A stretch of DNA of 64,000 bases, from the NCBI GenBank assembly GCA_019636275.1, contig JAHBXY010000007.1, positions 37,334 to 101,333 of the forward strand, written 5' to 3'. Of the stretch, positions 41,784 through 50,179 are shown piece by piece. Position 1 is the first letter of the stretch. Every line of letters starts with the position of its first letter. The notes beneath the pieces are model-generated. The model made no database searches. It worked only from the letters and a program-made list of their open reading frames with translations, and was not told the DNA's origin. The stretch is from Planctomycetota bacterium. GTDB taxonomy: Bacteria; Planctomycetota; J058. The position numbers and the translations under genes were made by a program.

Positions 41784-43976
41784 TCAGGCCCTCCGCACGC
41801 GCACGAGCGCGTTGTAGTCCGGCACCTGCGCGTAGGGGTCGACGCGGTCGGCCGGGATCAGGACGTTCACCTCGGGCCAGTGGCCCTGGACGTTGCCGGG
41901 GCGGATCGGCGCCGCCTTGGCGCGGCCCTCGAACCGGCCGAGGTCGTTGTCGAGCACGATCCGGTCGCCGTCGCGGAGGCCGAGGCGCTCGAGGTCCTCG
42001 GGGGCCATGAGCACGTCCTCGCGCCGGGCGTCGTTGAGCGGGTCGGCGTCGGCCCACACGATCGAGTTGAACTGCTTGCCGCGGCGCGTGGCCAGGCGCA
42101 GGTGGCCCTCGGGCACCGTGAGCTCGGGCGGCTTCACCGGCGCGAGCCGCGCCTTGCCGCCGGGCAGCGGGAACACGCCGCCCTCGCACAGGCGTGGGCC
42201 CCCCCACTGGAACTGGTCGCCCTTGCGCCGCAGGCGCTCGATCCCGGCGTAGGCGGGCACGGCCCGGGCGATCTCGTCGCGCACGGCCTGCCCCGAGGCG
42301 AAGCGGATCAGGTGCGCCCGCTCGGGGTGCGCCCGCGCGGCGACCTCCTGCAGGATCTCCCACTCGCTCCGGGCCTCGCCCACGTCGTGCCCGGGGATGT
42401 AGGGCGAGAAGACCACGCGCCGCTCGGTCGTCGTCTCGGTCCCGCCCCCCGGCTGCTCGTAGCGCGTGCGCGCGGGCAGGAGGAGCACGGTCCCGCCCGG
42501 CGGCGGGTCGACGAGCATGCTCGTGTTGACGACGATGTCCTGGTGGACGCGCAGCGGCACCCGGCCGAGCGCCTCGGCGACCAGCGCCGGCCGCGGCATG
42601 GTGCCGAGGAAGTTGCCGCCGACGCAGTAGAAGACGTCCACCTCGCCGCGCCCCGCGGCGGCGAGCATCTCGGGCGTCGAGCGGCCCGGCCGCGCGGGCA
42701 CGTCGAAGCCCCACAGGGCCGAGAAGCGCGCCGCGTGCTCCGGCGTCACCGGCAGGCCGCCCGGCAGCGCCGTGGCGTAGGCGCCCATCTCGGCGCCGCC
42801 CTGGACGCCCGAGTGGCCGCGGATCGGCACGACGCCCGCGTGCGGCCGGCCCAGGTAGCCGCGCAGGAGGGCCAGGTCGACCAGGCCCTTGATCGTCTCG
42901 GCCCCGTGCGCGTGCTGCGTCAGCCCCATGCTCCACACGAACACGGCGTTCTTGGCCGCCATCAAGGCCGCCGCGAAGGCGTCGACGTCCTCGGCGGACG
43001 AGCCGGCCAGGCGCAGGAGGTCGGGCATGGCCTGCGCCTCGAGGGCGCGGGCCAGGTCGTCGTAGCCGGTCGTGTGCGCGTCGACGAAGGCCCGCTCGAC
43101 GCCGCCCTTGGCGATCAGGGTCTTCATGACGGCGCAGAAGAACGCCAGGTCGCCGCCCTGGTGGACCTGGAAGAAGCGGTCGACGAGCGCCGTGCCGAAC
43201 AGCGCGCTCTCGGGCGTCGACGGGATCCAGTAGCGGGTGAGCCCGGGCTCGCGGTAGGAGTTCACGGCCAGGACCTTCGCCCCGGCCTTCCGCGCCAGGT
43301 CGACGTACTTCGTGGCCACCGGCTGGTCGTTGGCGAAGTTCGTGCCGAAGAACACGAGGAGGTCGGTCCCGATCCAGTCCTTGTAGGACACGGTCGAGGC
43401 GGCCACGCCGATCGTGGCCTTCATGCCGACGGTCGACGGCGCGTGGCACAGGCGCGCGGAGTTCTCCACGTGCGGCGAGCCGAGGAAGCGCGCGACCTTC
43501 TGGCCGACGTAGTAGACCTCGTTGGTCACCCCGCGCGAGGTGAGGAACAGGCACAGCCGGTCGGGGTCCGTCGCCCGCACGCGCCCGGCGGCGAGGTCCA
43601 GGGCCTCGTCCCACGAGACCCGCCGGAAGCCCGCGTCGCCGTGGTCGCGGCGCAGGGGGTAGGGCAGGCGGCCGAGGGCGCGCAGGGCCCGGTCGTCGTT
43701 GGCGCGCAGGGCGGCGACGTCGGCCAGGCGCCGGTGGTCGAGGGCGGGCATGGTGTTCAGGCGCAGGAGCTCGAGCCGGACGACGCACAGGTGGGTGCCG
43801 CCGTCGAGCGTCCAGTCCGACAGGCCGCTCGTGCCCAGGGCGCAGCCGTCGCACACGCCGCGGTTGAGCACGCGCCAGGCGTACTCCAGGTTGTCGCGGT
43901 TGTCCCACACGACCCGCAGCATGGTGCGGAAGTGGGTGGGCTTCGTCTCGCCCAGGCCGAACGGCAGCAGCTTCAC
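41784..43976 (-). CDS. FdhF/YdeP-family molybdopterin oxidoreductase
   Basis: 730 residues. GTG at 43976 chosen because GGAG lies 5 nt upstream and the product then starts KLLPFGLGETKPTHFRTMLR. Family features are GVCDGCALGTSGLSDWTLDG with cysteines at the usual N-terminal position, LCLFLTSRGVTNEVYYVGQK, SARLCHAPSTVGMKATIG, DLLVFFGTNFANDQP, VWSMGLTQHAHGAETI and PIRGHSGVQGGAEMG, then a C-terminal molydop_binding domain (HWPEVNVLIPADRVDPYAQV). It binds a bis-pyranopterin Mo/W cofactor. The E. coli relative YdeP is linked to acid resistance; the reaction is unknown. Confidence 0.9.
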   Translation of the reverse strand: MKLLPFGLGETKPTHFRTMLRVVWDNRDNLEYAWRVLNRGVCDGCALGTSGLSDWTLDGGTHLCVVRLELLRLNTMPALDHRRLADVAALRANDDRALRALGRLPYPLRRDHGDAGFRRVSWDEALDLAAGRVRATDPDRLCLFLTSRGVTNEVYYVGQKVARFLGSPHVENSARLCHAPSTVGMKATIGVAASTVSYKDWIGTDLLVFFGTNFANDQPVATKYVDLARKAGAKVLAVNSYREPGLTRYWIPSTPESALFGTALVDRFFQVHQGGDLAFFCAVMKTLIAKGGVERAFVDAHTTGYDDLARALEAQAMPDLLRLAGSSAEDVDAFAAALMAAKNAVFVWSMGLTQHAHGAETIKGLVDLALLRGYLGRPHAGVVPIRGHSGVQGGAEMGAYATALPGGLPVTPEHAARFSALWGFDVPARPGRSTPEMLAAAGRGEVDVFYCVGGNFLGTMPRPALVAEALGRVPLRVHQDIVVNTSMLVDPPPGGTVLLLPARTRYEQPGGGTETTTERRVVFSPYIPGHDVGEARSEWEILQEVAARAHPERAHLIRFASGQAVRDEIARAVPAYAGIERLRRKGDQFQWGGPRLCEGGVFPLPGGKARLAPVKPPELTVPEGHLRLATRRGKQFNSIVWADADPLNDARREDVLMAPEDLERLGLRDGDRIVLDNDLGRFEGRAKAAPIRPGNVQGHWPEVNVLIPADRVDPYAQVPDYNALVRVRRA

Positions 43977-44034
43977 GGCGTCTCCGGAGGCTCCATATTG
44001 CCCGACGCGGCGGGCGCCTGGGATGATCCCGGCC

Positions 44035-44292
44035 ATGAGCCAGCCCGACGCACGCCGGCCGCCCGACCTGCGGCTCGTCCAGGCGGTCCGCGACGAGGTC
44101 AAGCGCCTGCGGCGCGAGGGGCAGATCCCGGTCGAGGTGCGCCTGGGCCAGGACGCCTGGAACGGCGTCAGCCCGGAGATGCGCTTCGCGCCCCACGGCG
44201 GCCGCCGGGCGCTGCTCCTCGACGGCCTGCCCTGCGTGCTCGTCGTAGGGCGCGAGGGGTTCGAGGTGCGGACGATCGCGCCGCGGGAGTAG
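44035..44292 (+). CDS. Small hypothetical protein, 85 residues
   Basis: Not recognised. MSQPDARRPPDLRLVQAVRD leads into EVKRLRREGQIPVEVRLGQD, then RFAPHGGRRALLLDGLPCVL and FEVRTIAPRE, an amphipathic helix followed by beta strands. No ribosome-binding site is obvious. It is divergent from the YdeP-like gene with a 58-bp gap. The downstream 138 bp to 44430 hold nothing I can support. Confidence 0.5.
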   Translation: MSQPDARRPPDLRLVQAVRDEVKRLRREGQIPVEVRLGQDAWNGVSPEMRFAPHGGRRALLLDGLPCVLVVGREGFEVRTIAPRE

Positions 44293-44430
44293 CGCGGTCG
44301 GGGCTCGAGGGCTTCGAACTTCCCTCCCGCTGCAGTGCTCGACTCGCCCGAGCGAGCGATGGGGACGGGCGGAGCGGGATCGTTCGTGCCAGCCCGGGAC
44401 CGCGCCGATCACCCGCCCCTCGCGAGCGCA

Positions 44431-45429
44431 TCAGAGCAGGCGCACCTCGAGGACCTCGGCCGGGTCGATCGCCCGGTAGAGGTGGGGGAAGCGCTCGCCG
44501 CCCGTCGACACCTCCCAGCGCAGGACGTCCGGCGCGAGCCGCGCGGCGTCGAGCACCAGGACCACGAGGTCGGTCTGGCCCGCGTAGTAGCGCGCCGCCG
44601 TCCCGGCGAGCTGGGCCGGGCTCGAGAGGTGCACGAAGCCCTCCGACGCCAGGCTCGCCGGCGCGTAGCGGCCCTCGCGCAGCGCCCGCGCCCAGGCGTC
44701 GCGGGTGGTGATGTGCAGGAGCTCGTCCACCACGAGATCGTCCTCCCGGGCCAGGCCTTCCAGGCGGAGCGCCAGAGCGTAGCAGCCCTCGAGCAGGAGG
44801 AGCCCGGGCACCGGGGCGCAGGTGAGGAGGAGCGGCAGGAGCCTCGCGTCCGCCTGCCGCATGGGCCCCGGCGACAGCGCCCCCAGCGTGACGTAGGCGC
44901 AGGGGACCCCCCAGGCGAGGAAGCCCAGGCCGCCCCCGCCCAGCAGGACCTGGAGGCCGACGGTCGGGTCGAGCAGCGCGCCGGCGACGTCCGCCAGGCC
45001 AGCCGGCCCGGACTCGCTCAGGGTCGACGCGTAGGCCGCCTGGAGCCCGGCGACGAGCGCCGCGACCGTCCCGGCCGCCATGCTCGCCAGGATCGCTCCG
45101 GCAGGCGAGCCGCCGCCGAGCGCCGCCCGCCGCTCGGCCAGGCCGGCCAGGCCCACGCCGGCGCCGAGGGTCAGCGCCGCGCCGATCCATGCTCGAGGCG
45201 GGCCAGAGGACAGCCCGGGCAGGAGCGGCAGCGCCAGGCACGGGACCCCGATCGACGCCCAGCAGAGCCCGACTCGCAGGGCGATCAGCCGCAGGGGTGA
45301 GCCTGCACGACGGAGGTCCGCGCCTGCCGCGCACGACACGCTCACGGTGTCGGCGCCGATCAGCGCGACGAAGCCGAGGCCCAGGAGCCCCACCACGAGG
45401 AGCGCGGCGAGCATAGGAACGTCGTCCAC
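44431..45429 (-). CDS. Membrane protein fused to a DUF952 domain
   Basis: 332 residues from a GTG with GGGAGAGG just upstream (ATG at 45414 is an alternative). Residues ~1-225 carry about seven hydrophobic segments (LAALLVVGLLGLGFVALIGA, VGLCWASIGVPCLALPLLPG, LLLTCAPVPGLLLLEGCYAL). Residues ~237-332 are a full DUF952: LLHITTRDAWARALREGRYA, SEGFVHLSSPAQLAGTAARY, DVLRWEVSTGGERFPHLYRA. DUF952 is normally a stand-alone ~110-residue cytosolic protein of unknown activity, related in fold to ADP-ribosyltransferase-like proteins. Confidence 0.8.
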   Translation of the reverse strand: MDDVPMLAALLVVGLLGLGFVALIGADTVSVSCAAGADLRRAGSPLRLIALRVGLCWASIGVPCLALPLLPGLSSGPPRAWIGAALTLGAGVGLAGLAERRAALGGGSPAGAILASMAAGTVAALVAGLQAAYASTLSESGPAGLADVAGALLDPTVGLQVLLGGGGLGFLAWGVPCAYVTLGALSPGPMRQADARLLPLLLTCAPVPGLLLLEGCYALALRLEGLAREDDLVVDELLHITTRDAWARALREGRYAPASLASEGFVHLSSPAQLAGTAARYYAGQTDLVVLVLDAARLAPDVLRWEVSTGGERFPHLYRAIDPAEVLEVRLL

Positions 45430-45459
45430 GGCCTCTCCCCCGGTCGCCTCCGGAACGAC

Positions 45460-45484
45460 GACGGGGGCCCGTTGGGCCCCCGTC
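45460..45484 (-). terminator. Perfect 11-bp hairpin downstream of the PPC/Kelch gene
   Basis: GACGGGGGCCC, loop GTT, GGGCCCCCGTC. It lies 28 bp past the stop of the minus-strand lipoprotein gene and before the GTG of the membrane-DUF952 gene. It lacks a U-tract on the transcribed strand. Confidence 0.65.
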
Positions 45485-45511
45485 GCGCGTTCGATCGTCG
45501 TCGTCGACCGA

Positions 45512-48500
45512 TTACGGCCGGACGAACACCTCGCAGCCCTGGACGGCGGTGCCGTTCGAGCCGCTGACCGAGGTCAGGCCGTTCTCCCAGCCGCCGATCA
45601 CGAGGACCTTGCCGTCGAGCAGCTTGACGACCCGGTGGCTGTTGCGGCCGTGGATCATCTGGAAGCTCTCGCTCACGTTCGCGCCGACGTTGTAGAGCTC
45701 GCCCGTCGGCACGTAGGTGGCCGAGCCGGCCGTGTAGTCGAACGTCACGCCGCCGACGACCATGACCTCGTCGGCGCCGTAGCCCACCGCGCCGTGGCGC
45801 GAGCGCGGCCCGCTCAGGTCGCCCACGGTCGTGAACACGCCGATCGCCGCGTCGTAGCGCTCGATCGAGGCCACCGCGCCGCTGCCGTTGTCACCGGCGA
45901 GGACGAGGACGTCGCCCGACGCGAGCGACACGCCGGCGTGGTAGCGCCGGTTGGTGCTCAGGCCAGCGCCGGCCGAGGAGGTCCCGGTGGCGGGGTCGAA
46001 CGTCTCGCTGCCCGGCGCGAGGTAGCGGGTGACGGTCGTGCTCCCCTGGGTGAGCACGAACATCTCGCCGCCGACGTGCAGGACCTTGCCGTTGACGAGG
46101 TGGGCCGAGCCCGACTCGCGCGGGAAGACCATGTCGACGCCGTTCTGGCTGACCATGGCGAAGGTCTTCGTCGTCGGGTCATACAGCTCGGCCACCGGCA
46201 GGCTGCCGCCCTGGCCGTTGTAGGCGTCCGAGTTGTAGCCGCCCGTGATCAGCACCTGCCCGTTGGGCAGGAGCGTCGCGTAGTGGCTCTCGCGGGCGAT
46301 GTTGAGCATGCCCACGACCTCGAACGAGTCCGTCGCCGGGTCGAACACGAAGGCCGAGTTCAGCTCCTCGAGGATCCCGGCCACCTGGCCCGAGGCGTTG
46401 GTCGCCGCGCGCTCGAACCCGCGCCCGCCGCAGATCAGCACCTTGCCGTCGGCGAGGAGCGTCTGGGTGTGGTCGAAGCGGCCGATCGCGTAGTTCTGGC
46501 CGTTGAAGCCGAAGGCCATGGCCGTCGGCGTCGCCGACCAGGTCCGGGTCATCGGGTCATACAGCTCGCTGCCGTAGGCGAACGTGCTGCCCGACCGCAG
46601 GCCGCCCGTGACCAGGACGCGCCCGTCGTTCATGGCGGTGGCCGCGAAGCTGCCGCGCGCCGTGATCATGTCACCGGCCGGGAAGAAGCCGGCCGCGACG
46701 GTCGAGTTGATGTCGATCGGCTGGGCCGACTGGGCGGCCAGGCTGCTCGAGGCCGTCATGATCGTCGTCTGCGCGCTGAGCGCGATGCCCGAGGGGCTGC
46801 CGGCCGTCGTGCGGGCCGCGTCGAAGGTGCCCGAGAGGCGCAGCTTCGCGCCCTGGCCGAGCGTGATCGTGATCTTCGTCGGGTCCGCGGCGTCGATCAG
46901 CCAGGTGGCGTTGGCGCCGAAGGCGTCGCCCGCGACCGGCAGCGTGAAGTCCGTGTCGGCGTAGAGCGGCGGGGCCGGATTGACGGTGATCTGGATCACC
47001 GAGACCGCCTCGCTGAAGGTCAGCGTGATCGTGTCGCCGGCCGACGCGTCGCGCGAGCCGTCGACGTCGTTCCACGACGCGGCCTGCAGCATGGCCACCG
47101 CGGTCGGCGGGGGCGGCGGCGGCGGGGTCACCGGCGGCGCGCCGTTCTGGATCGCCACCACCTCATAGGTGCCGGTGCCGGTCGTCCGGTTGTAGTGGCG
47201 CACCTGGAGGTAGTGCGCGCCGGTGGCCGTCGCCGTGTAGTACTGACCGGCGATGTTCGGGATCCGCGACGCCAGGCCCGCCCCGGCGAAGTCGTCGTTC
47301 TCACGCAGGAAGCCGCCCTGCGCATCGTAGAGCGTGAGGACCGTGTCCATGCCGCCGGCGAGGTTCTGCGTGAGGAACTCGTAGGTCCCGCCGGTCACCA
47401 GGTCGATGCGGAACCAGTCGACGTCACCGCCGACCTCGATGCGACCCGCCATGGCCGTCCCGAGCGCCAGCGTCGTGGCGGTCGTCATGTCGTTGCCGTG
47501 GTCGTCGGGGACCGGGGTGCCGCCGCCGCCGCCGCCCGTGGTGAGGACGCGCGCCAGCACGGTGTAGGTGGGCGTGCCGCTCGAGTAGCCCGACACCTCG
47601 AGGTAGTAGGTGCCGGTGGCGGTCGGCGTGTAGTCGATGCGCGAGTTCAGCAGGCCGCCGAACAGGTCCTCGTCGTCGTTGGCGTCGAGCTCGACGCTGT
47701 TCGCGTCGAGGAGGCGCATCATCGTGTCGCCGCCGAACGGCAGGTCCGTCCGCAGCTCGTAGGTGGTGCCCGCCTGCAGCGTGACGCGGAACCAGTCGAC
47801 GTCGTAGGCCACCTCGATCTCGCCGTTCATCGGCGTGCCGATCGTCAGGTTCGACGTCGTGCTCGCGTCGTTGGCGTGGTCGTCCGGCGGGGGAGTGCCG
47901 CCGCCGCCCACCGCCCCGAGGAGCGCGCCGACCGAGTAGGTGCCGGCCGCCGCCTGCGCGTCCTTGTGCAGCACCACGACGTAGTGCATGCCCGTGACCG
48001 TGGCCGTGTGCTGGATGCGCGAGGTGGTGACCGTCGCCGACTCGTCGTCGTTCTCGGCCAGCTGCGTGCCCGTGGGGCTGATCAGGCGCAGGACCGAGTC
48101 CATGCCGGCGCCCAGGCCGGAGGTGAAGAACGTGTAGTCGACGCCCTGGTCCAGGCTGATGCGGAACCAGTCGTGGTCGCCGGCGTAGTTGATCACGCCG
48201 TTGCGCGGCTGCCCGAGCGTGAGCGCGGTGGCGCCCTGCGAGTTGTTGGCGTGGTCGTCGGTGACGCCCGCCGGCGGGTTGCTGCCGCTGCTCAGGCCAC
48301 CACCCGTGCCACCGGTGCCACCGGTGCCGCCGGTGCCGCCCGTGCCGCCCGTGCCGCCGGTGCCGCCGGTGCCGCCACCGATCGTGCCGCCACCGATCGT
48401 GCCGCCACCGATCGTGCCGCCGCCGCCGATCGTGCCCGAGCCCGTGCCCGAGGTGGAGCCGGCCGTCGTCGAGGAGTTGATCCCCGCCGCCGCGTTCTTC

Positions 48501-48613
48501 GCCGCCTGCTCGCGGCTGCCGGTCTTCTTGCTACCCCCGCACCCGGTCAGGCCGACGGCGAGGATCGCCGCACCGACGCCGATCCAGAGGCCCTTATGTG
48601 TGGTTCCGAGCAT
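45512..48613 (-). CDS. Exported lipoprotein with three PPC domains and Kelch-type repeats
   Basis: 1033 residues. ATG at 48613 chosen because GGAG lies 9 nt upstream and the lipoprotein signal then fits (LWIGVGAAILAVGLTGC). A Gly/Thr low-complexity linker (~45-105) follows. Three bacterial pre-peptidase C-terminal domains come next, each with DDHANDAS-type starts and DWFRITL-like strands. A Big-like domain then leads to ~6 Kelch-type repeats (GRVLVTGGLRSG, GKVLICGGRGF, GQVLITGGYNSD, VMVVGGVTFD), likely a beta-propeller. No protease is attached. Probably a surface-binding protein. A hairpin terminates the gene. Confidence 0.85.
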   Translation of the reverse strand: MLGTTHKGLWIGVGAAILAVGLTGCGGSKKTGSREQAAKNAAAGINSSTTAGSTSGTGSGTIGGGGTIGGGTIGGGTIGGGTGGTGGTGGTGGTGGTGGTGGTGGGLSSGSNPPAGVTDDHANNSQGATALTLGQPRNGVINYAGDHDWFRISLDQGVDYTFFTSGLGAGMDSVLRLISPTGTQLAENDDESATVTTSRIQHTATVTGMHYVVVLHKDAQAAAGTYSVGALLGAVGGGGTPPPDDHANDASTTSNLTIGTPMNGEIEVAYDVDWFRVTLQAGTTYELRTDLPFGGDTMMRLLDANSVELDANDDEDLFGGLLNSRIDYTPTATGTYYLEVSGYSSGTPTYTVLARVLTTGGGGGGTPVPDDHGNDMTTATTLALGTAMAGRIEVGGDVDWFRIDLVTGGTYEFLTQNLAGGMDTVLTLYDAQGGFLRENDDFAGAGLASRIPNIAGQYYTATATGAHYLQVRHYNRTTGTGTYEVVAIQNGAPPVTPPPPPPPTAVAMLQAASWNDVDGSRDASAGDTITLTFSEAVSVIQITVNPAPPLYADTDFTLPVAGDAFGANATWLIDAADPTKITITLGQGAKLRLSGTFDAARTTAGSPSGIALSAQTTIMTASSSLAAQSAQPIDINSTVAAGFFPAGDMITARGSFAATAMNDGRVLVTGGLRSGSTFAYGSELYDPMTRTWSATPTAMAFGFNGQNYAIGRFDHTQTLLADGKVLICGGRGFERAATNASGQVAGILEELNSAFVFDPATDSFEVVGMLNIARESHYATLLPNGQVLITGGYNSDAYNGQGGSLPVAELYDPTTKTFAMVSQNGVDMVFPRESGSAHLVNGKVLHVGGEMFVLTQGSTTVTRYLAPGSETFDPATGTSSAGAGLSTNRRYHAGVSLASGDVLVLAGDNGSGAVASIERYDAAIGVFTTVGDLSGPRSRHGAVGYGADEVMVVGGVTFDYTAGSATYVPTGELYNVGANVSESFQMIHGRNSHRVVKLLDGKVLVIGGWENGLTSVSGSNGTAVQGCEVFVRP
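48303..48432. repeat. In-gene tandem repeats: 9-bp Gly-Gly-Thr and 15-bp Gly-Thr-Ile units
   Basis: On the plus strand about eight near-identical GTGCCGCCG-type 9-mers are followed by three to four CCACCGATCGTGCCG 15-mers. They encode the GGTGGT and TIGGG linker runs of the lipoprotein. In frame and length-variable in principle. Confidence 0.85.
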
Positions 48614-48904
48614 GTCCGCTTGCTCCACGCGTCAGTGTTGGTCCGCCACCCCACCCCTGGCGGTGGCGAATGCGTGGTGAGACGCAGCACATGCGGAGCC
48701 ATCTTTGGAAATGCGTCCCTGCAACACACTCAACAGGTGCATTTGCAGGGCCTTAACATGCTCATGACACGGCGCGACGTGCCCTGGTCACCCCCGCCCA
48801 CTGGCGGTTTCCCGAATCTGGACGCGCTGGTGGCGCGCACTGACGACACATCGCCGCCAGGGTCGACGGAGCCCGCGCCGTCACGTGCTGGTACAAGGGG
48901 CACC
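48614..48904. other. Divergent intergenic region with lower GC
   Basis: 291 bp between the divergent lipoprotein and glycosyltransferase genes. It is visibly poorer in GC than its flanks. CCCTGCAA (48717-48724) and TTGCAGGG (48743-48750) form an 8-bp inverted repeat around an 18-nt spacer, a possible operator or stem. Both promoters should be here; I could not assign them. Confidence 0.5.
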
Positions 48905-50179
48905 GTGGGGGACGCACGGGAGGCCAGCAGGGTTCGCCGACAGGCGCTCGCGATCGCCGCGGCGGCGTTCGTCCTGCGTCTGGGCTTCGCCCTGGCGCCG
49001 GTCGACACCTCGGCGCCGGACTCGGTCACCTACCTCGAGCCCGCGGCGAGCCTCGCGCGCGGCGAGGGCTACCTCGACGGGACCGGCCGCCCCACGGCCG
49101 CCCGCCCGCCGGGGTATCCGGCCCTCGTCGCCGCCTGCTACCTGGTCGCGGGCGGACCATCGGACCTGGCCGTCCGCGCCGCGCAGGCGGCGCTCGGCGC
49201 GCTGGCGACCAGCCTCGTGTTCGTGGCCCTGCGCGGCGCGCGGGCGCCTGCGCCGGTGGCCCTCGGCGGGGCGGCCCTCCTGGCGCTCGATCCGATCGCC
49301 GCCGGGCAGACGCCCTACCTCCTGCGCGAGGCGCTGCTCCTCGCGCTCGTCGCCGCGCTCCTCGCGGCGCTGCTGGCCCTGCGCGGCCCTGCCCGCTGGG
49401 CCGTCACCGGCGGGGTCCTCGCCGCCCTGGCGCTGACGCATCAGCTCTACCTGCTCCTGGGTCCCACCCTGGCGCTGGCCGACCTGCTCGCCCGGCGCCG
49501 CGATGGCGCCCGCGCCCTGGCCCGCCGCGCGGCGGTCTGGGCCGCCGTCGGCCTCCTGGTCGCCTTGCCGGTGACGCTCTGGGCGCGCCGCAACGAGCGG
49601 GTCACCGGCCGCTTCAGCTTCACGCTGGCCGAGAACCCGGTCGTCGCTCGCGAGCTGTGGTTGACCGTCACGTGCCCCAACCGCTGGCTCAACGGCGACC
49701 GCGCCACCGGCTTCCAGGCGCTCGCCTGGCAGGAGGAGGCGCGCCTCGTCGACGCCCTGGGCCTCGACGGCGCCCGCGACGAGCTCTACCGGCGCGCGGC
49801 CGAGGCCTGGCGCGAGCACCCGCTGCGGTCGCTCGGGCGCCTCGCCCTCATGAACTTCTGGTACTGGGCCGAGGTCCCGGGCGCGATCTCCCTCGTCGAG
49901 CACCCGCGGCTGTTCGTCGTCCGCTGGGCGCTCCTGCCCTTCCACTGGGTGCGGCTCGCCTGCGCCTGCGCCGGCCTCCTCGCCGTCCTGCGCGAGCCGG
50001 CCTGGCGGGCCCTGCGGCCGACCGCCGGCGTGTGGGCCTTCTTCGCCCTCGCGCCGGCGGTCCTCTACCCGATCCCTCGCTACCTCGCGCCCGCCTGCCC
50101 GCTCCTCGACGCGCTCGCGGCCGTCGGCCTGTGGGAGGCGCTGCGGCGCCGGGCCGAGGCCCGCCGGAGGCCCGCGTGA
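48905..50179 (+). CDS. GT39-like membrane glycosyltransferase
   Basis: 424 residues, GTG start with AAGGGG 4-5 nt upstream. The N-terminal pattern LRLGFALAPVDTSAPDSVTY then LEPAASLARGEGYLDGTGRP and ARPPGYPALVAACYLVAGG has the acidic loop and PPG(Y)P motif of PMT/ArnT-like polyprenyl-phosphate-dependent glycosyltransferases. About ten hydrophobic segments follow, ending with IPRYLAPACPLLDALAAVGL. It probably transfers a sugar to lipid or protein at the membrane. The stop overlaps the histidine-kinase start (GTGA). Confidence 0.82.
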   Translation: MGDAREASRVRRQALAIAAAAFVLRLGFALAPVDTSAPDSVTYLEPAASLARGEGYLDGTGRPTAARPPGYPALVAACYLVAGGPSDLAVRAAQAALGALATSLVFVALRGARAPAPVALGGAALLALDPIAAGQTPYLLREALLLALVAALLAALLALRGPARWAVTGGVLAALALTHQLYLLLGPTLALADLLARRRDGARALARRAAVWAAVGLLVALPVTLWARRNERVTGRFSFTLAENPVVARELWLTVTCPNRWLNGDRATGFQALAWQEEARLVDALGLDGARDELYRRAAEAWREHPLRSLGRLALMNFWYWAEVPGAISLVEHPRLFVVRWALLPFHWVRLACACAGLLAVLREPAWRALRPTAGVWAFFALAPAVLYPIPRYLAPACPLLDALAAVGLWEALRRRAEARRRPA

